A DNA stretch of 64,000 bases from JAVBTT01 sp031556035 (GTDB lineage Bacteria; Bacillota; Clostridia; Oscillospirales; UBA929), in the NCBI GenBank assembly GCA_031556035.1, contig JAVBTT010000003.1, positions 1 through 64,000 of the forward strand, in the 5' to 3' direction. A model generated the notes under the pieces. It did not search any database, was not told where the DNA came from, and was given only the letters and a program-made list of their open reading frames with translations. Within the stretch, counting starts at the first letter, position 1; each line of letters starts with the position of its first letter. Shown here in pieces: positions 6,532 to 14,766 of the stretch. Position numbers and translations under genes: made by a program.

Positions 6532-7845
6532 ATGAAAAAAATAGCATTTATCGGCGCGGGAAGTTTTGTTTTTACCCGCAACCTTGTAAAGGACATACTT
6601 ACCTTTCCGGCCTTCAGGGACGTCGAAATTGCCCTGATGGACATCGACGCCGAGCGCCTCGGCTTCATAGGCAGGGCGGTGGAAAAGCTGGTCGCCGCCG
6701 GGAGCTATCCGGCTAGGGTGACGACCACCACGGACCGGGTCGAGGCGCTTGCCGGCGCGGACGGGGTCGTCATAACGATTTTGGCCGGCGGGGTCGACGT
6801 GTGGCGGCACGATATAGAGATACCGAAAAAGTACGGCGTAGATATAAACGTGGGCGACACCCGCGGCCCCGCAGGTATCTTCCGGTTCCTGCGCACCCAG
6901 CCGGTGCTGCTCTCAATCTGCCGGGACATTGAGAAGCACGCCCCGAACGCGGTCGTGCTCAACTACACTAACCCGATGGCGATGCTCTGCCGCTCAATGC
7001 AGTCCCTGACCTCCCTTAATATCACCGGCCTGTGCCACAGCGTCCAGGGCACTGCGCGGATGCTGGCCGGCTGGATAGGGGCGGACGTCGAAAAGGACGT
7101 GACCTATCTCTGCGCGGGAATCAACCACCAGGCTTGGTACCTTGAGTACAGGGTGAACGGGGAGGACGCCTACCCCCGTCTGCGCGAGGCCGTGGCCAGG
7201 CCGGAGGTCTACAACGAGGAGATAGTCCGCAACGAGATGTTCCTGCATCTTGACTATTACGTTACCGAGTCCTCGGGGCACAACTCGGAGTATAACGCGT
7301 GGTTCCGCAAGCGCCCCGACCTGATCGAGAAATACTGCGTCCACGGCACCGGATGGAACCCCGGCGCATACGGCTTTATCCGCGATGAGTACCTCGGCCG
7401 CGCCGACAACTGGCGGGACGAGATAACGGACTGGCTGAACAGGGAGGACGTCGATATCTCGCGCGGCGAGGAGTACGCGGCGAGCATCTTCAACGCCTGC
7501 TTCGGGGACAATGCCCTGTTCGAGTTCAACGGCAACGTGCGCAACTTCGGGCTGATAGACAATCTGCCGGAGGGCGCGTGCGTCGAGGTGCCTGTCCTGG
7601 CCTCAAAGGCGGGGCTGCGTCCCGAGCATGTCGGCGCTCTGCCCGCGCATCTGGCGATCATCAACAACGTCTCTTCCCGGATCGAGGAGCTTGCCGTCGA
7701 GGGCTGCCATAACGGCGACGCGAGGGCTGTTTTCCACGCGATCCTGAACGACCCGCTGACCTCCGCTGTCTGCTCGATGGAGGAGATTAAAAATATGGTG
7801 GACGAGATGTTTGCGTTTAACAAGGCGTATTTGCCGCAGTTTTAA
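6532..7845 (+). CDS. melA: Family 4 glycosidase, alpha-galactosidase type
   Basis: 437 aa, normal for GH4. An N-terminal NAD-binding Rossmann motif (FIGAGSFVFTRNLV) is followed by the GH4 markers GDTRGPAGIFRFLRT, LNYTNPMAML, CHSVQG, the metal-binding CAGINHQAWY and TESSGHNSEY. The Cys and His in these motifs hold the Mn2+ used by this NAD-dependent oxidation/elimination mechanism. The sequence is closest to the MelA (alpha-galactosidase) branch rather than the 6-phospho-glucosidase branch, but alpha-glucuronidase or another GH4 activity is possible. Cytosolic. GGAGTG precedes ATG 6532. No dedicated sugar transporter lies beside it. Confidence 0.88.
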   Translation: MKKIAFIGAGSFVFTRNLVKDILTFPAFRDVEIALMDIDAERLGFIGRAVEKLVAAGSYPARVTTTTDRVEALAGADGVVITILAGGVDVWRHDIEIPKKYGVDINVGDTRGPAGIFRFLRTQPVLLSICRDIEKHAPNAVVLNYTNPMAMLCRSMQSLTSLNITGLCHSVQGTARMLAGWIGADVEKDVTYLCAGINHQAWYLEYRVNGEDAYPRLREAVARPEVYNEEIVRNEMFLHLDYYVTESSGHNSEYNAWFRKRPDLIEKYCVHGTGWNPGAYGFIRDEYLGRADNWRDEITDWLNREDVDISRGEEYAASIFNACFGDNALFEFNGNVRNFGLIDNLPEGACVEVPVLASKAGLRPEHVGALPAHLAIINNVSSRIEELAVEGCHNGDARAVFHAILNDPLTSAVCSMEEIKNMVDEMFAFNKAYLPQF

Positions 7846-8204
7846 TAAAAGAAGATCGGAGCCAGGCGGCAGCCGCCTCTCCCCCAGTCACCTTCAGTGA
7901 CAGCCCCCTCACAGAGGGAGCCGCAGACTGTAGACAAAGTCCGCGACCCCCGTCCTTTTTCACTTTTGCGCGTCGAGCCTGACGCCGGAGGCGGCAGGTT
8001 CTTGCTTGACCGCAAGAGTGGAAAAGCATGAAATTCAAGGCTTTCACGGATTCACTCCGGGAAAGCCTTTCTCTGTGAGCCGCCTTAGCGGCGACAGCCT
8101 GCCCTCGTTTTCGATGACAAACTGGAGTTTGTCATCGGTCTGAAAGCCTTGCTGTGGCAAGGCTTTTCTTATTATTTTACCTGCTCTTTAAACAGATATC
8201 AGCA
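7846..8204. repeat. Intergenic block of palindromic repeats
   Basis: 359 bp with no gene. It contains GTCAC/GTGAC (about 7889-7903) next to CCCCCTC...GAGGGAG, a type of intergenic palindrome common in gut Clostridia. It also has the stem AAGGCTTTC / GAAAGCCTT (8037-8045 and 8061-8069) and the perfect 11-bp hairpin GATGACAAACT / AGTTTGTCATC (8113-8136, 2-nt loop). A terminator at 8144-8170 closes the block. The ends of melA (plus) and the YxjI-like gene (minus) converge here. Confidence 0.6.
8144..8170 (+). terminator. Terminator between convergent genes
   Basis: Stem AAGCCTTGC (8144-8152) / GCAAGGCTT (8157-8165), loop TGTG, then TTCTTATTATTTT. It can serve melA on the plus strand and perhaps also works on the minus strand. 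Confidence 0.8.
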
Positions 8205-8681
8205 TCAGTTGTTGTTCCCGAGCGCGACCGCGCAGTCTATAGCCAGCGCGACGCACAGTGCCGGAAGCTCGTCGGCGGGGTCGGTGATGTCCAGCTCATA
8301 GCTGTCCCCCCAGGTGAACCAGTGCCTTGACATGCGCATTATCTCGCGGTTCCTGCCGAAGAGCGAATACTCGTGTTCCCAGAAATCGCCTTCCACACGC
8401 CAGGGCAGCCCGTCTATGCGGTAGCTCTGTTTAAAAATCGTGAACTCCTTGACAATCCGGCAGAGCTCGCGCCCCCCGGACTCAATGAAGAAGCAGGGCA
8501 TGAAGGACATGACCTTCTGGCGTACAAACGCCGCCTCGCGGCCCTGCGCGTCATAGACGTGCAGCTTCTTGCCCCATGAGAACACCTCGCCCTGAGCGGA
8601 GTACCGGTCCTCCCCCCGCTCGTCCTTTACGGCAAATCTGTCAGCCCAGGAAAAAACCCTCTGTTTGATATAAAGCTTCAA
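8205..8681 (-). CDS. LURP-one-related / YxjI-family protein
   Basis: 158 aa with a tubby-like beta-barrel pattern: LYIKQRVFSWADRFAVKDERG, GEVFSWGKKLHVYDAQGRE, VRQKVMSFMPCFFIESGGRE, WRVEGDFWEHEYSLFGRN and ISRHW-like MRMSRHWFTWGDSYELDI. This matches the B. subtilis YxjI / LURP-one family, whose function in bacteria is not established; membrane or lipid association is suspected from its scramblase-like fold. The open frame runs further upstream, but TTG 8681 is the best start: GGAGG lies six bases before it and the protein then begins exactly at the family N-terminus. It follows the URO-D-type gene on the same strand after 22 bp, so the two are probably co-transcribed. Confidence 0.82.
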   Translation of the reverse strand: MKLYIKQRVFSWADRFAVKDERGEDRYSAQGEVFSWGKKLHVYDAQGREAAFVRQKVMSFMPCFFIESGGRELCRIVKEFTIFKQSYRIDGLPWRVEGDFWEHEYSLFGRNREIMRMSRHWFTWGDSYELDITDPADELPALCVALAIDCAVALGNNN

Positions 8682-8703
8682 AACAATCCTCCGTCCTTTA
8701 TGG

Positions 8704-9714
8704 TCACTGCCGCGACGCGTAAAATTCTTCAGACGCCGCGAAAAACGCGTCAATATTCTCCCAGCTGGTGGCGGGGGGGATATCGCAGCCTGAGGAGAGC
8801 AGATAGTTAGGATGCCCGGAGCATCTGCCCAGCAGCTCAAGCACGCGCTCGCGCACCAAGGCCGGAGTGCCGCCTCTGATGACCCCGGCCGGGTCTATGT
8901 TGCCCATAACAAGCACATCCTCCGGGATTTGAGGCAGAATAGCCGCCATATCCACGGCGTTGCCGAAATGCAGCGCCATCGCGCCTGTCGAAAGTATATC
9001 CTCCAGCATATAGGGCGTCCCGCCGCCGCAGTTGTGGTAGCATACCGCGAAGGAGTCGTCCTGCACGGCCTCGACTATTCGCCTGACATACGGGGTTGAA
9101 AACTCCCTGTTCAGGTCGGGGCTCAGAAGCCCCGCCAGCGGCTCGGCCATGACGACGCCGTTCGCTCCCGCAGTTTTGTATGCCTTTATATACTCCGTGA
9201 TAAACGCCGCCGCCTTTTCCAGCACAGCCGCGACCAGCTCAGGCTCATCGTAGCACAGCAGCATGGCTTCCGAGACGTCCAGGAGCCGCCCGGCCAGCGA
9301 GAAGGGGCCTATCACCCCGGCGAGCACAGGACGGTCGGTTATCAGCCCCGCCGCCCTGCCAATGGCCTCGACGTACAGCCCGGTGCGCCCGGCGCCCACC
9401 TCCGGGACACTGAGGGCCTCCGCCTGCTCCTGAGTTTCAATAATCCGCCCGATCACTGTGGGCACCTCGCTGTCCGAAAACCTGATCTCCGAGCCGAAGG
9501 CCTCCGCCTCCACCGACAGATCCATCATGCTGACCGAGGCGGCGGAGGGGATCCTGTCCGCGATGAGCTTCATGCCCTTTGCCTGCGTGCCGCTGTCTGC
9601 AATCAGCTCCCGCACCCCGACCCCCATAAGGCTTATCGAGGGGAAGGAGAGTACCGGCAGGGGGTTTTTGACCGGGGAGGCGATGATGTCCTCTATCCAT
9701 TTTCTCATATTCAT
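8704..9714 (-). CDS. URO-D / MtaA-family corrinoid methyltransferase-like protein
   Basis: 336 aa of the uroporphyrinogen decarboxylase fold. The sequence favours the methyltransferase (MtaA/MtbA/CmuA-like) branch. It has HNCGGGTPYMLEDILSTGA and SSGCDIPPATSWENIDAF, giving the His, Cys and distal Cys expected of a zinc site that activates a thiol acceptor, and it lacks the heme-precursor context. Such enzymes move methyl groups from a methylated corrinoid protein to a thiol or related acceptor; the corrinoid protein at 4796 is a possible partner (inference). A long upstream extension of the frame is ignored: ATG 9714 has AAGGAG seven bases upstream. It is probably in an operon with the YxjI-like gene. 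Confidence 0.85.
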   Translation of the reverse strand: MNMRKWIEDIIASPVKNPLPVLSFPSISLMGVGVRELIADSGTQAKGMKLIADRIPSAASVSMMDLSVEAEAFGSEIRFSDSEVPTVIGRIIETQEQAEALSVPEVGAGRTGLYVEAIGRAAGLITDRPVLAGVIGPFSLAGRLLDVSEAMLLCYDEPELVAAVLEKAAAFITEYIKAYKTAGANGVVMAEPLAGLLSPDLNREFSTPYVRRIVEAVQDDSFAVCYHNCGGGTPYMLEDILSTGAMALHFGNAVDMAAILPQIPEDVLVMGNIDPAGVIRGGTPALVRERVLELLGRCSGHPNYLLSSGCDIPPATSWENIDAFFAASEEFYASRQ

Positions 9715-9795
9715 AATATTACTCCTTATAATGATTATTGAGTGCGCGTCAATCCTATTGGTTTCACGAATAAACCTTGCCGAAATAAAAGGGAC

Positions 9796-9903
9796 GAACC
9801 ACCCCGTCCGCTTCGCGTCCACCCCTCCGGCGGAGGGAAATATGCCGCTTCCAACCCCATCCCCCCGGCGGAGGGGCACCGTCCGCAGTCGGCGGGGTGG
9901 TTA
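9796..9903 (-). repeat. REP/MITE-like palindromic element, copy 1
   Basis: Read on the minus strand it starts AACCACCCCGCCGACTGCGG, then has a CCCCTCCGCCGGGGGGATGGGG block and CCCTCCGCCGGAGGG. The order of modules (CCACCCCGCCG, GCGGnCGG, C-run/G-run hairpin, AnGGGG, CCTCC/GGAGG hairpin) is the same as in the copies at 29724 and 37024. The plus-strand end GGACGAACCACCCCGTCCGC makes the whole element roughly inverted-repeat bounded. Confidence 0.6.
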
Positions 9904-9954
9904 TTCCCAAGATATACCTCAAATCAGATTGGTGTGAAAATATGGCCAAAACAC

Positions 9955-9983
9955 TTTAAAAACTGCGAGAGGTCGAGTATAAT
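9955..9983 (+). promoter_or_regulatory. Candidate promoter of the Pit operon
   Basis: TTTAAA, 17 bp, TATAAT. The -35 is weak, the -10 is perfect and the spacing is ideal. It lies 52 bp upstream of the transporter start. No PhoB box was recognised. Confidence 0.5.
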
Positions 9984-10035
9984 AGGACGATGCCGTAAGT
10001 CGCGTAAAGACGGAATGGAGGAATGGCATAATTAA

Positions 10036-11085
10036 ATGACAGGGTTTTATGATTTTATTTCTCAGGTAGCCCAAAATCCGGCGTTGCTGATTACCGTTTT
10101 GCTGACGATGGCGGTGATTCTGGTGAACGGCTGGACCGACGCCCCCAACGCGATAGCCACGGCCATTTCCACAAGGTCAATCGCCCCGCGTCCGGCGATC
10201 CTCATGGCAGCCGTTTTTAATTTTCTCGGGATACTGGTAATGACAATAGTAAATAAAACGGTTGCGGAGACAATTTATAACATGGTGGATTTCGGGGACG
10301 ACCCCCACGACGCGCTGGTTGCGCTGTGCGCCGCCATGGTGGCAATTGTACTGTGGGCTGTCGCGGCCTGGGTATTCGGCATCCCCACCAGCGAGAGCCA
10401 CGCCCTCATCGCCGGGCTCACCGGCGCTGCCATCGCCCTGCACGGGGGGCTTTCCGGGGTTAACGGAAGCGAATGGGTCAAGGTCATTTACGGGCTTGTC
10501 TTCTCGACCTTTTTGGGCTTCGGGATGGGCTATTTTGTGGTGAAGCTGGTCGAATTTTTATTTCGCGGGGCGGACCGGCGAAAGACAAAGATTTTTTTCC
10601 GAAAGGCTCAGGTGGGCGGAGCCGCCGCCATGGCGTTCATGCATGGCGCTCAGGACGGGCAAAAGTTCATGGGAGTGTTTCTGCTTGGCATGGCGCTCAG
10701 CAAGGGACAAGCCAGCGCCGCTGTCTTTGAAATCCCCTTTTGGCTGATCCTGCTGTGCTCGGTCGTGATGGGGCTGGGCACCTCCATAGGGGGCTACCGG
10801 ATTATTAAGGCCGTCGGAATGGACATGGTCAAGCTGGAGCCCTATCAGGGGTTTTCCGCCGATATAGCGGGCGCCGGCTGCCTGCTCGTCTCCTCTCTGT
10901 CCGGTGTTCCCGTTTCCACAACGCACACGAAGACAACCGCCATTATGGGCGTTGGGGCGGCCCAGCGCCTGCGAAGCGTAAACTGGAGCGTGGTCAAGGA
11001 AATGGTTTTAACATGGGTGCTCACCTTCCCGGGCTGCGGACTCATCGGGTATATAGTGGCAAAGCTGTTCGTGTCTTTAATTTAA
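10036..11085 (+). CDS. pit: Inorganic phosphate transporter, PiT family
   Basis: 349 aa, highly hydrophobic, about ten membrane spans. It has the two PiT signature repeats: NGWTDAPNAIATAISTRS near the N-terminus and GVPVSTTHTKTTAIMGVGAA near the C-terminus, plus MHGAQDGQKFMGVF in the middle. The family imports metal-phosphate with H+ or Na+ at low affinity. The next gene, a DUF47/PhoU-like protein 20 bp downstream, is the usual partner and probably modulates transport. GGAGG at 10017-10021 is somewhat far from ATG 10036, so the start is likely but not certain. Confidence 0.94.
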   Translation: MTGFYDFISQVAQNPALLITVLLTMAVILVNGWTDAPNAIATAISTRSIAPRPAILMAAVFNFLGILVMTIVNKTVAETIYNMVDFGDDPHDALVALCAAMVAIVLWAVAAWVFGIPTSESHALIAGLTGAAIALHGGLSGVNGSEWVKVIYGLVFSTFLGFGMGYFVVKLVEFLFRGADRRKTKIFFRKAQVGGAAAMAFMHGAQDGQKFMGVFLLGMALSKGQASAAVFEIPFWLILLCSVVMGLGTSIGGYRIIKAVGMDMVKLEPYQGFSADIAGAGCLLVSSLSGVPVSTTHTKTTAIMGVGAAQRLRSVNWSVVKEMVLTWVLTFPGCGLIGYIVAKLFVSLI

Positions 11086-11105
11086 TGATGTAAGGGTGAA
11101 GCTGT

Positions 11106-11726
11106 TTGGCGAAGAAAAACAACCCCTATTTTGAGGATTTTATTACCATGGCGGGTTTCTCGTGCAACGCGGCGGAATATCTGCAGACAGCGTTTCGCAA
11201 TTTTCAGCCCAACACACTGTCGGAATACAGAAAGGCCATGCACAAAATTGAAAACGCCGAGGACGAGGTAAAGCACAATATGATGGGGCGGCTTGTAAAG
11301 GAGTTTGTCCCCCCGATTGACCGCGAGGATATCATTCAGCTTGCCAACAAGCTCGACGATGTGACCGATAAAATCGAGGATATTCTCATCCGAACCTATA
11401 TGTACAATATTCAGAGCATACACCCGGCGGCCCTTGAGCTCTCGGACGTCATCGTGCGCTGCTGCCATACGCTGAAGGTCGCGATGGACGAGTTCCCTAA
11501 CTTCCAGAAATCCGGCAAGCTCAGGCAGGCGATCATTGATGTGAACAGCATGGAGGGCGAGAGCGATCTCGTCTACATCAGGGCTGTCCGCGACCTGCAT
11601 GAGCGGGAAAAGGACCCGGTGCAGATTTCGGTGTGGAGCGAGCTGTTTGACCGCATGGAGGACTGCTGCGACGCCTGCGAGCACGTGGCGGATTCGATGG
11701 AAATTATTATCATGAAGAACTCGTAG
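11106..11726 (+). CDS. DUF47 (PhoU-like) accessory protein of the phosphate transporter
   Basis: 206 aa, all-helical, with the DUF47 pattern: an N-terminal FEDFITMAGFSCNAAEYLQ, then IENAEDEVKHNMMGRL, FVPPIDREDIIQLANKLDDV and a C-terminal ELFDRMEDCCDACEHVADS. The last is the metal-binding PhoU-like helix with D/E-x-x-D. It is translated from TTG 11106 with AAGGGTGAAG upstream. It is in an operon with pit. The role (control of Pit activity or phosphate signalling) is known only by association for the family. The hairpin at 11761 follows. Confidence 0.92.
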   Translation: MAKKNNPYFEDFITMAGFSCNAAEYLQTAFRNFQPNTLSEYRKAMHKIENAEDEVKHNMMGRLVKEFVPPIDREDIIQLANKLDDVTDKIEDILIRTYMYNIQSIHPAALELSDVIVRCCHTLKVAMDEFPNFQKSGKLRQAIIDVNSMEGESDLVYIRAVRDLHEREKDPVQISVWSELFDRMEDCCDACEHVADSMEIIIMKNS

Positions 11727-11760
11727 CGACAGCCCGGGCGCGGCCCGGGAAATACCAAAC

Positions 11761-11797
11761 GCCCCCGGACATCAATCAACGTCCGGGGGCCTTGTCT
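11761..11797. terminator. Terminator between pit operon and rpsT
   Basis: Stem GCCCCCGGAC / GTCCGGGGGC (11761-11770 and 11781-11790), 10-nt loop. Short T-containing tails on both sides suggest bidirectional use: pit-DUF47 on plus, rpsT on minus. Confidence 0.75.
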
Positions 11798-11813
11798 GCC
11801 GTTGTTAACCGTG

Positions 11814-12071
11814 TTACCGGGAGAGCTCGGCATGCAGCCTGCTCTTGCGGCGGGCCGCCGTGTTCCTGTGAAGGATACCTTTGGCAACCGCCTTGTCAAT
11901 CGCCTTCTGCGCGTCTATATAAGCGGAGTTGGCCGCCGCCGTGTCTCCCTGGGACGCCGCGACATGCGCCTTCTTAATGGTAGTTTTCAGATTGGACTTG
12001 ACCATCCTGTTTTGCGCCGTCTTGTGCTCGGTAACGCTGGTGCGCTTAATGGCAGACTTTATATTTGGCAA
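11814..12071 (-). CDS. rpsT: 30S ribosomal protein S20
   Basis: 85 aa, basic, with the S20 pattern MPNIKSAIKRTSVTEHKTAQ and a C-terminal GILHRNTAARRKSRL. It binds 16S rRNA early in small-subunit assembly. The open frame allows a GTG at 12080, but that codon overlaps the ribosome-binding site AAGGAGG. TTG 12071 is eight bases past it and gives the canonical MPNIKSA N-terminus. It is a stand-alone gene, as is usual for rpsT. Confidence 0.96.
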   Translation of the reverse strand: MPNIKSAIKRTSVTEHKTAQNRMVKSNLKTTIKKAHVAASQGDTAAANSAYIDAQKAIDKAVAKGILHRNTAARRKSRLHAELSR

Positions 12072-12201
12072 GTCAACCACCTCCTTTTCGTAAACGTCAT
12101 CCCGGCCGGGGCTTTACACCGAAGCTTGCCGAAGCGCGGGCTGCAATTTGGAATTATAGCACGCGCGAGCATAAATTGCAAGTGTTTTTTAACTGTTTTC
12201 C

Positions 12202-13596
12202 CTACTGCATCCCGAAATACTGCCATGCGTTGTTGAAGCTTATATCCTCGGCCATCTCCCCCAGCGTTTTCATGTCGCGGGGGTACTCGCCGTTTTCCGC
12301 CCAGCCTCCAAGCAGATTGCAGAGAATCCGCCGGAAGTATTCGTGGCGGGTGTAGGACAAAAAGCTGCGCGAGTCGGTCAGCATACCGATGAAATTGCCC
12401 AGCACGCCTACGCTCGCGAGGTTCGTAAGCTGCGCCTCCATGCCGGGCTTTGTGTCGTTGAACCACCAGGCGCTGCCGTGCTGCACCTTTCCGGCGATAC
12501 CCCCGCCCGGGAAGCAGCCGGCCAGCGTGGCCAGCATCGCGTTGTCGTTCGGGTTCAGCGAATAAAGCACGGTGCGCGGCAGCAACCCCTCCCCGTCCAG
12601 CGCGCCCATGTACGCCGCAAGCGCTAATGAGCAGTCCGGGGTTCCGATGCAGTCGAAGCCGGTGTCCGGCCCGAGGGAGGCGTATCCGCGCGGATTTACG
12701 TTGCGCATCGCGCCGTAGTGCAGCTGCATCGCCCAGCCGCGCCTCGCGTATTCGCGTCCGAGGAAGAGCATCAGGTCGGTCTTGTAGGCATCCGCCTCGT
12801 CCCGGGAAACCGGTGCGCCGGACATTGCCCTTTTGTATGCCGCTTCTGGGTCGCCCTCACGGAACACAATCCCGTGCGGCCCGTGATCCGAGAGAACGCA
12901 GCCCAGCTCCGCGAACATATCCATGCGGTCCGCCAGGGTCTCCTTCAGCTCGTCCGTGGTGCGTATCTCCCGCCCGGCGGCCTGGCCCAGTGCCTCAATG
13001 TAGTCCCTGAAGCCGGGCGCGTCGATGTTGACCGCCCTGTCCGGCCTGAAGGTCGGTAGCACCCTGACCGGGAAGCCCCCGTCTCCCCTCAGCGCCCGGT
13101 GCCACTCGAGCGAATCCGCCGGGTCGTCGGTGGTGCAAAGGGCTTTGACATTTGATTTGAGGATGATCTGGCGCACCGACATGTCGGGCTGCGCGAGTCT
13201 CTCGTTGCACAGCTCCCATATCTCCGCCGCCGTTTCGGGAGACAGGGTCTTATCGCAGCCGAAATAGCGCCTGAGCTCAAGGTGCGTCCAATGGTATACC
13301 GGGTTTCCCGCGGCTCTGGGCAGCACTTCGGCGAATCGCAAAAACGTCTCCTTGCCGAAGCCCGCGCCGGTGATGTTCTCCTCCGGGCAGCCGCGCGCCC
13401 GGATCAGCCGCCATTTGTAGTGGTCCCCGCCCAGCCATAACTGCGCGATGCTTTCAAAGCGCCTGTCCTCGGCGATCTCGCGAGGGCTTACATGGCAGTG
13501 GTAGTCAAATATGGGCATTTTCGCAGCGTGTCCTTGATAGAGCTCCCGCGCGGTCTCGCTGGAAAGCAGGAAGTTTTCGTCCATGAAGGGCTTCAT
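12202..13596 (-). CDS. uxaC: Glucuronate isomerase
   Basis: 464 aa, matching UxaC throughout: MKPFMDENFLLSSETARELY, the metal-site IFDYHCHVSPREIAEDRRF, YHWTHLELRRYFG, CTTDDPADSLEWH, the LHYGAMRNVN segment and NDTKPGMEAQLTNLASVG. The enzyme interconverts D-glucuronate/fructuronate and galacturonate/tagaturonate, the entry step of hexuronate breakdown. AAGGAG lies nine bases before ATG 13596, which I prefer over the open-frame start at 13638. No uxaA, uxaB, kdgK or kdgA neighbours are in the window, so it is either a lone gene or its operon was broken. A palindrome 50 bp upstream could be its operator. Confidence 0.95.
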   Translation of the reverse strand: MKPFMDENFLLSSETARELYQGHAAKMPIFDYHCHVSPREIAEDRRFESIAQLWLGGDHYKWRLIRARGCPEENITGAGFGKETFLRFAEVLPRAAGNPVYHWTHLELRRYFGCDKTLSPETAAEIWELCNERLAQPDMSVRQIILKSNVKALCTTDDPADSLEWHRALRGDGGFPVRVLPTFRPDRAVNIDAPGFRDYIEALGQAAGREIRTTDELKETLADRMDMFAELGCVLSDHGPHGIVFREGDPEAAYKRAMSGAPVSRDEADAYKTDLMLFLGREYARRGWAMQLHYGAMRNVNPRGYASLGPDTGFDCIGTPDCSLALAAYMGALDGEGLLPRTVLYSLNPNDNAMLATLAGCFPGGGIAGKVQHGSAWWFNDTKPGMEAQLTNLASVGVLGNFIGMLTDSRSFLSYTRHEYFRRILCNLLGGWAENGEYPRDMKTLGEMAEDISFNNAWQYFGMQ

Positions 13597-13647
13597 CGGG
13601 CTTTTCTCCTTAAAAAAACTTGCCTTGCCGGCGTCCACTTAAAAATC

Positions 13648-13671
13648 CCTGTAGTCGTTGATACTACAGGT
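13648..13671. promoter_or_regulatory. Palindrome upstream of uxaC (possible operator)
   Basis: CCTGTAGT, 7-nt spacer, ACTACAGG. The perfect 8-bp arms resemble GntR-type hexuronate-regulator operators in shape. The position, 52-75 bp upstream of the uxaC start, fits repression. It lacks a T-run, so it is unlikely to be a terminator. Confidence 0.45.
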
Positions 13672-13858
13672 AATTTTCCTGGCACTCCAGCTCATCCCAA
13701 TACTAATACGAACGTGGCAGTATTGTCTGACGACTTTGTGCTTACTGTACCATTCAATAGATAAAAAAACAAGGGGGCTTCTTGCATGGTTTGATAACAT
13801 TTTTATAACACGATAACACTTTTACGCGGCTATTCACCGCCCGGTCGTTGACCTTATA

Positions 13859-14221
13859 CTAATACTTCTTTATATATTTGTTGAAGCTGCCGTATTGTTT
13901 TTGGATGTCCAGAAACAGTCTGGCGTTGATAACAGCCGCATTGATTTTGAGGCGGTTCCGGATGATGCCCTCGTTTTCCAACAGCTCAGCTATTTTCGCG
14001 TCGTCATACAAGGCGACCTTTGCGGGGTCAAAGTTGTCAAAGGCCTCCCGGTACGACTCCCGCTTTTTCAGCACGGTGATCCAGGAGAGCCCCGCCTGCG
14101 CGCCTTCCAAAATCAGCATCTCGAACAGCTTACGGTCGTCATGAACGGGTCGTCCCCATTCGTTGTCGTGATATTCTATGTAGATGGGGCTGTCGCCAAA
14201 GCATCTGAATTGATCGCTCAT
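13859..14221 (-). pseudogene. tag: DNA-3-methyladenine glycosylase I, C-terminally truncated
   Basis: The 120 visible residues match the N-terminal two thirds of Tag: FRCFGDSPIYIEYHDNEWG (zinc ligands Cys and His), FEMLILEGAQAGLSWITVLK (catalytic Glu and substrate pocket) and AVINARLFLDIQKQYGSF. Full-length Tag is about 185-190 aa. Here the frame stops right after SFNKYI, so the C-terminal His and Cys zinc ligands and the rest of the helical bundle are gone, and no continuation is seen in other frames. The stop lies inside a GTATTAGTAT motif that recurs in the window. The start overlaps the stop of the upstream Imm5-like gene (ATGA). It is most likely inactive; a functional short form is possible but unlikely. 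Confidence 0.75.
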
Positions 14222-14766
14222 ATTGCCGCCCCCTTGCCCTCGCCGGGTTCAAAAACACGCCAGCAAATATCGTTTCGCAGCCGTTCATCGTCCAGCACAA
14301 GCTCACGTATCGCGTCGGGAAGCCTCTCCCGCTGCCAAAGGCATTCAGCCTGCCGGACGGTCTCCCTTTGATCTTTGGGAGCGGCCTCCATAGCTGCCCT
14401 GATTGCATATGCGGCAGCCCCCAGTTCGTGGGCGGCGACATGCGCCACAGCGGCCGCCTGTCCGGCAGACAGCGCCGCCATTCGCGCTGCTTCCGATATG
14501 CCCTTCATCTCCCGCGCCGCGTCCTGCGCCGCCCCGGCGGTGTCGCGCGCCCGCATCATTTTCAAATCCCCGCGCACCCACAGCCGGGCTGCATCGATGG
14601 CGCGGCGCGGGCGGTCGTCGTCCGGGCGCAGGGCTTCAAAAAGCGGCAGGACGTGCTCGGCGCACTCGGCCGCCCAAAGGGCAAGCAGATGGTGGTCACC
14701 GTCGGTCAGCGTGCCGCCCCGGCGGATGGTGATAAAGCGGCTGTCACGGATTTTGGGTAGGATCAT
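14218..14766 (-). CDS. Imm5-like putative immunity protein
   Basis: 182 aa, helical and Ala-rich: PKIRDSRFITIRRGGTLTDG, HHLLALWAAECAEHVLPLFE, RPRRAIDAARLWVRGDLKMM and AAVAHVAAHELGAAAYAIRA. This resembles proteins annotated as Imm5-type putative immunity proteins in actinobacteria and Firmicutes. Whether they truly neutralise a toxin is unproven for most members, and no cognate toxin gene is adjacent. GGAGGTG precedes ATG 14766 at eight bases. The ATG overlaps the TAA of a short upstream reading frame (TAATG), and its own stop overlaps tag by four bases, so it belongs to a compact transcription unit. Confidence 0.65.
   Translation of the reverse strand: MILPKIRDSRFITIRRGGTLTDGDHHLLALWAAECAEHVLPLFEALRPDDDRPRRAIDAARLWVRGDLKMMRARDTAGAAQDAAREMKGISEAARMAALSAGQAAAVAHVAAHELGAAAYAIRAAMEAAPKDQRETVRQAECLWQRERLPDAIRELVLDDERLRNDICWRVFEPGEGKGAAI

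Larger units (their letters stand above)
9715..10035. other. Intergenic region with REP/MITE-like element and Pit promoter
   Basis: No gene. The left half holds the first copy of the three-copy palindromic family described separately. The right half holds a candidate promoter for the phosphate transporter: TTTAAA (9955-9960), 17 bp, TATAAT (9978-9983). Confidence 0.6.

Noticed and set aside
7860..8165. CRISPR-like repeats
   Set aside because: The palindromes here differ from each other and are not evenly spaced; there are no repeat-spacer units and no cas genes in the window.
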